Source of the DNA: Rhodopseudomonas boonkerdii
GTDB lineage: Bacteria > Pseudomonadota > Alphaproteobacteria > Rhizobiales > Xanthobacteraceae
Direction of reading: 5' to 3'
Assembly: GCF_021184025.1 (NCBI RefSeq)
Contig: NZ_CP036537.1
Coordinates: forward strand, 620,001-684,000
DNA: 64,000 bases
Numbering within the stretch: position 1 is the first letter of the stretch; each line of letters starts with the position of its first letter. This document shows, one piece after another, positions 63,701-64,000 of the stretch. Made by a program: the position numbers and the translations under genes. The notes below the pieces were generated by a model that was not told where the DNA came from, did not search any database, and saw only the letters and a list, made by a program, of their open reading frames with translations.

Positions 63701-64000
63701 ATGGCCCTGTTGGACCGTGGCGGACATCCGGAGCCGTTTGTCAGTGCATATGTTTTGGGTCCCGAGCGCCGGCGTCGGCTGCTGGAGTACGATCCTCGTC
63801 GTCCCGAACCGAGCTCGCCGATTGCGGTGGAACTCGAATGCCTGCGCGGCATCATCCCGGCGTTGACGTTGCAGGCGGCCACCAATCGTAGCCGCAGGAT
63901 CGGGATGGGAGCCGACCGGGTCCTGATCGAGTGGGGCATTATCGACGAGACCGCCTATCTCAGGCGATTGGCTATGCAGCTGGGCATCCGCCTGATCGCG
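63701..64000 (+). CDS. Start of an unidentified gene (MshEN-like N-terminal domain), cut at the window end
   Basis: 100 codons open to the last base. The protein begins MALLDRGGHPEPFVSAYVLG. Its second half (GADRVLIEWGIIDETAYLRR) resembles the MshEN/GspE N-terminal domain found before ATPases and in some glycosyltransferases, which can bind cyclic-di-GMP. I suspect a family 2 glycosyltransferase, but only by analogy. GGGGG precedes the ATG at 63701. The rest must be read downstream. Confidence 0.6.
   Translation, partial: MALLDRGGHPEPFVSAYVLGPERRRRLLEYDPRRPEPSSPIAVELECLRGIIPALTLQAATNRSRRIGMGADRVLIEWGIIDETAYLRRLAMQLGIRLIA

Overview
This window is GC-rich chromosomal DNA from an alphaproteobacterium, most likely of the Bradyrhizobium/Rhodopseudomonas/Afipia/Tardiphaga group. 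The pointers are a GcrA-type cell-cycle regulator, a PodJ-like polarity protein, a class I lysyl-tRNA synthetase, a form-II CoxL operon, the gene order phoR-pstSCAB-phoU-phoB, the complete ligase-associated DNA-damage gene set, and many short palindromic repeats between genes. The genus is an inference from gene content. I see no tRNA, rRNA, CRISPR array, transposase or prophage. Nearly all of the window is intact core or accessory chromosomal genes.

Layout: 1-1.5 kb holds the end of an ABC-F ATPase. At 1.6-4.6 kb is an alanine-catabolism locus: an Lrp regulator divergent from alanine racemase and DadA. At 4.8-8.5 kb is a molybdenum hydroxylase operon (coxS-L-M order, minus strand), followed by both subunits of a 3-oxoacid CoA-transferase (8.8-10.1 kb) and a chemoreceptor (10.3-12.4 kb). 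At 12.7-16.2 kb lie an NCS2-like permease coupled to a cysteine hydrolase, then a short-chain dehydrogenase. At 16.4-19.9 kb are a polysaccharide deacetylase and a translationally coupled trio (BON/OmpA protein, small membrane protein, DinB protein). At 20.2-28.3 kb is a membrane flippase-like gene plus the full phosphate regulon, with a three-repeat Pho box before pstS. At 28.5-31.7 kb are gcrA and divergent argD-argF.

At 31.8-38.3 kb is a fatty-acid beta-oxidation cluster (NTF2-like protein, acyl-CoA dehydrogenase, thiolase, FadB/J-type multifunctional protein) with a divergent TetR regulator and two operator-like palindromes. At 38.5-46.1 kb are a PodJ-like protein, a ClpP/crotonase-fold membrane protein, a TauE/TIGR02186 pair and an Nramp-family transporter with an altered metal site. 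At 46.2-56.4 kb are the four genes of the ligase-associated DNA repair set, split into two pairs by a branched-chain amino-acid-type binding protein, a tandemly duplicated outer-membrane barrel and a TPR methyltransferase. The ligase gene carries a perfect 23-bp inverted repeat inside its reading frame. At 56.6-64 kb are a small membrane protein, a MATE exporter, pyrD, a DUF952 protein, a LexA-like S24 regulator, class I LysRS, a family 3 solute-binding protein and the start of a gene that runs off the window.

Several families of palindromic repeats sit between genes, often directly against stop codons, and in two cases supply the stop codon itself. All assignments rest on motif reading and remembered family knowledge. 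No database search was run.
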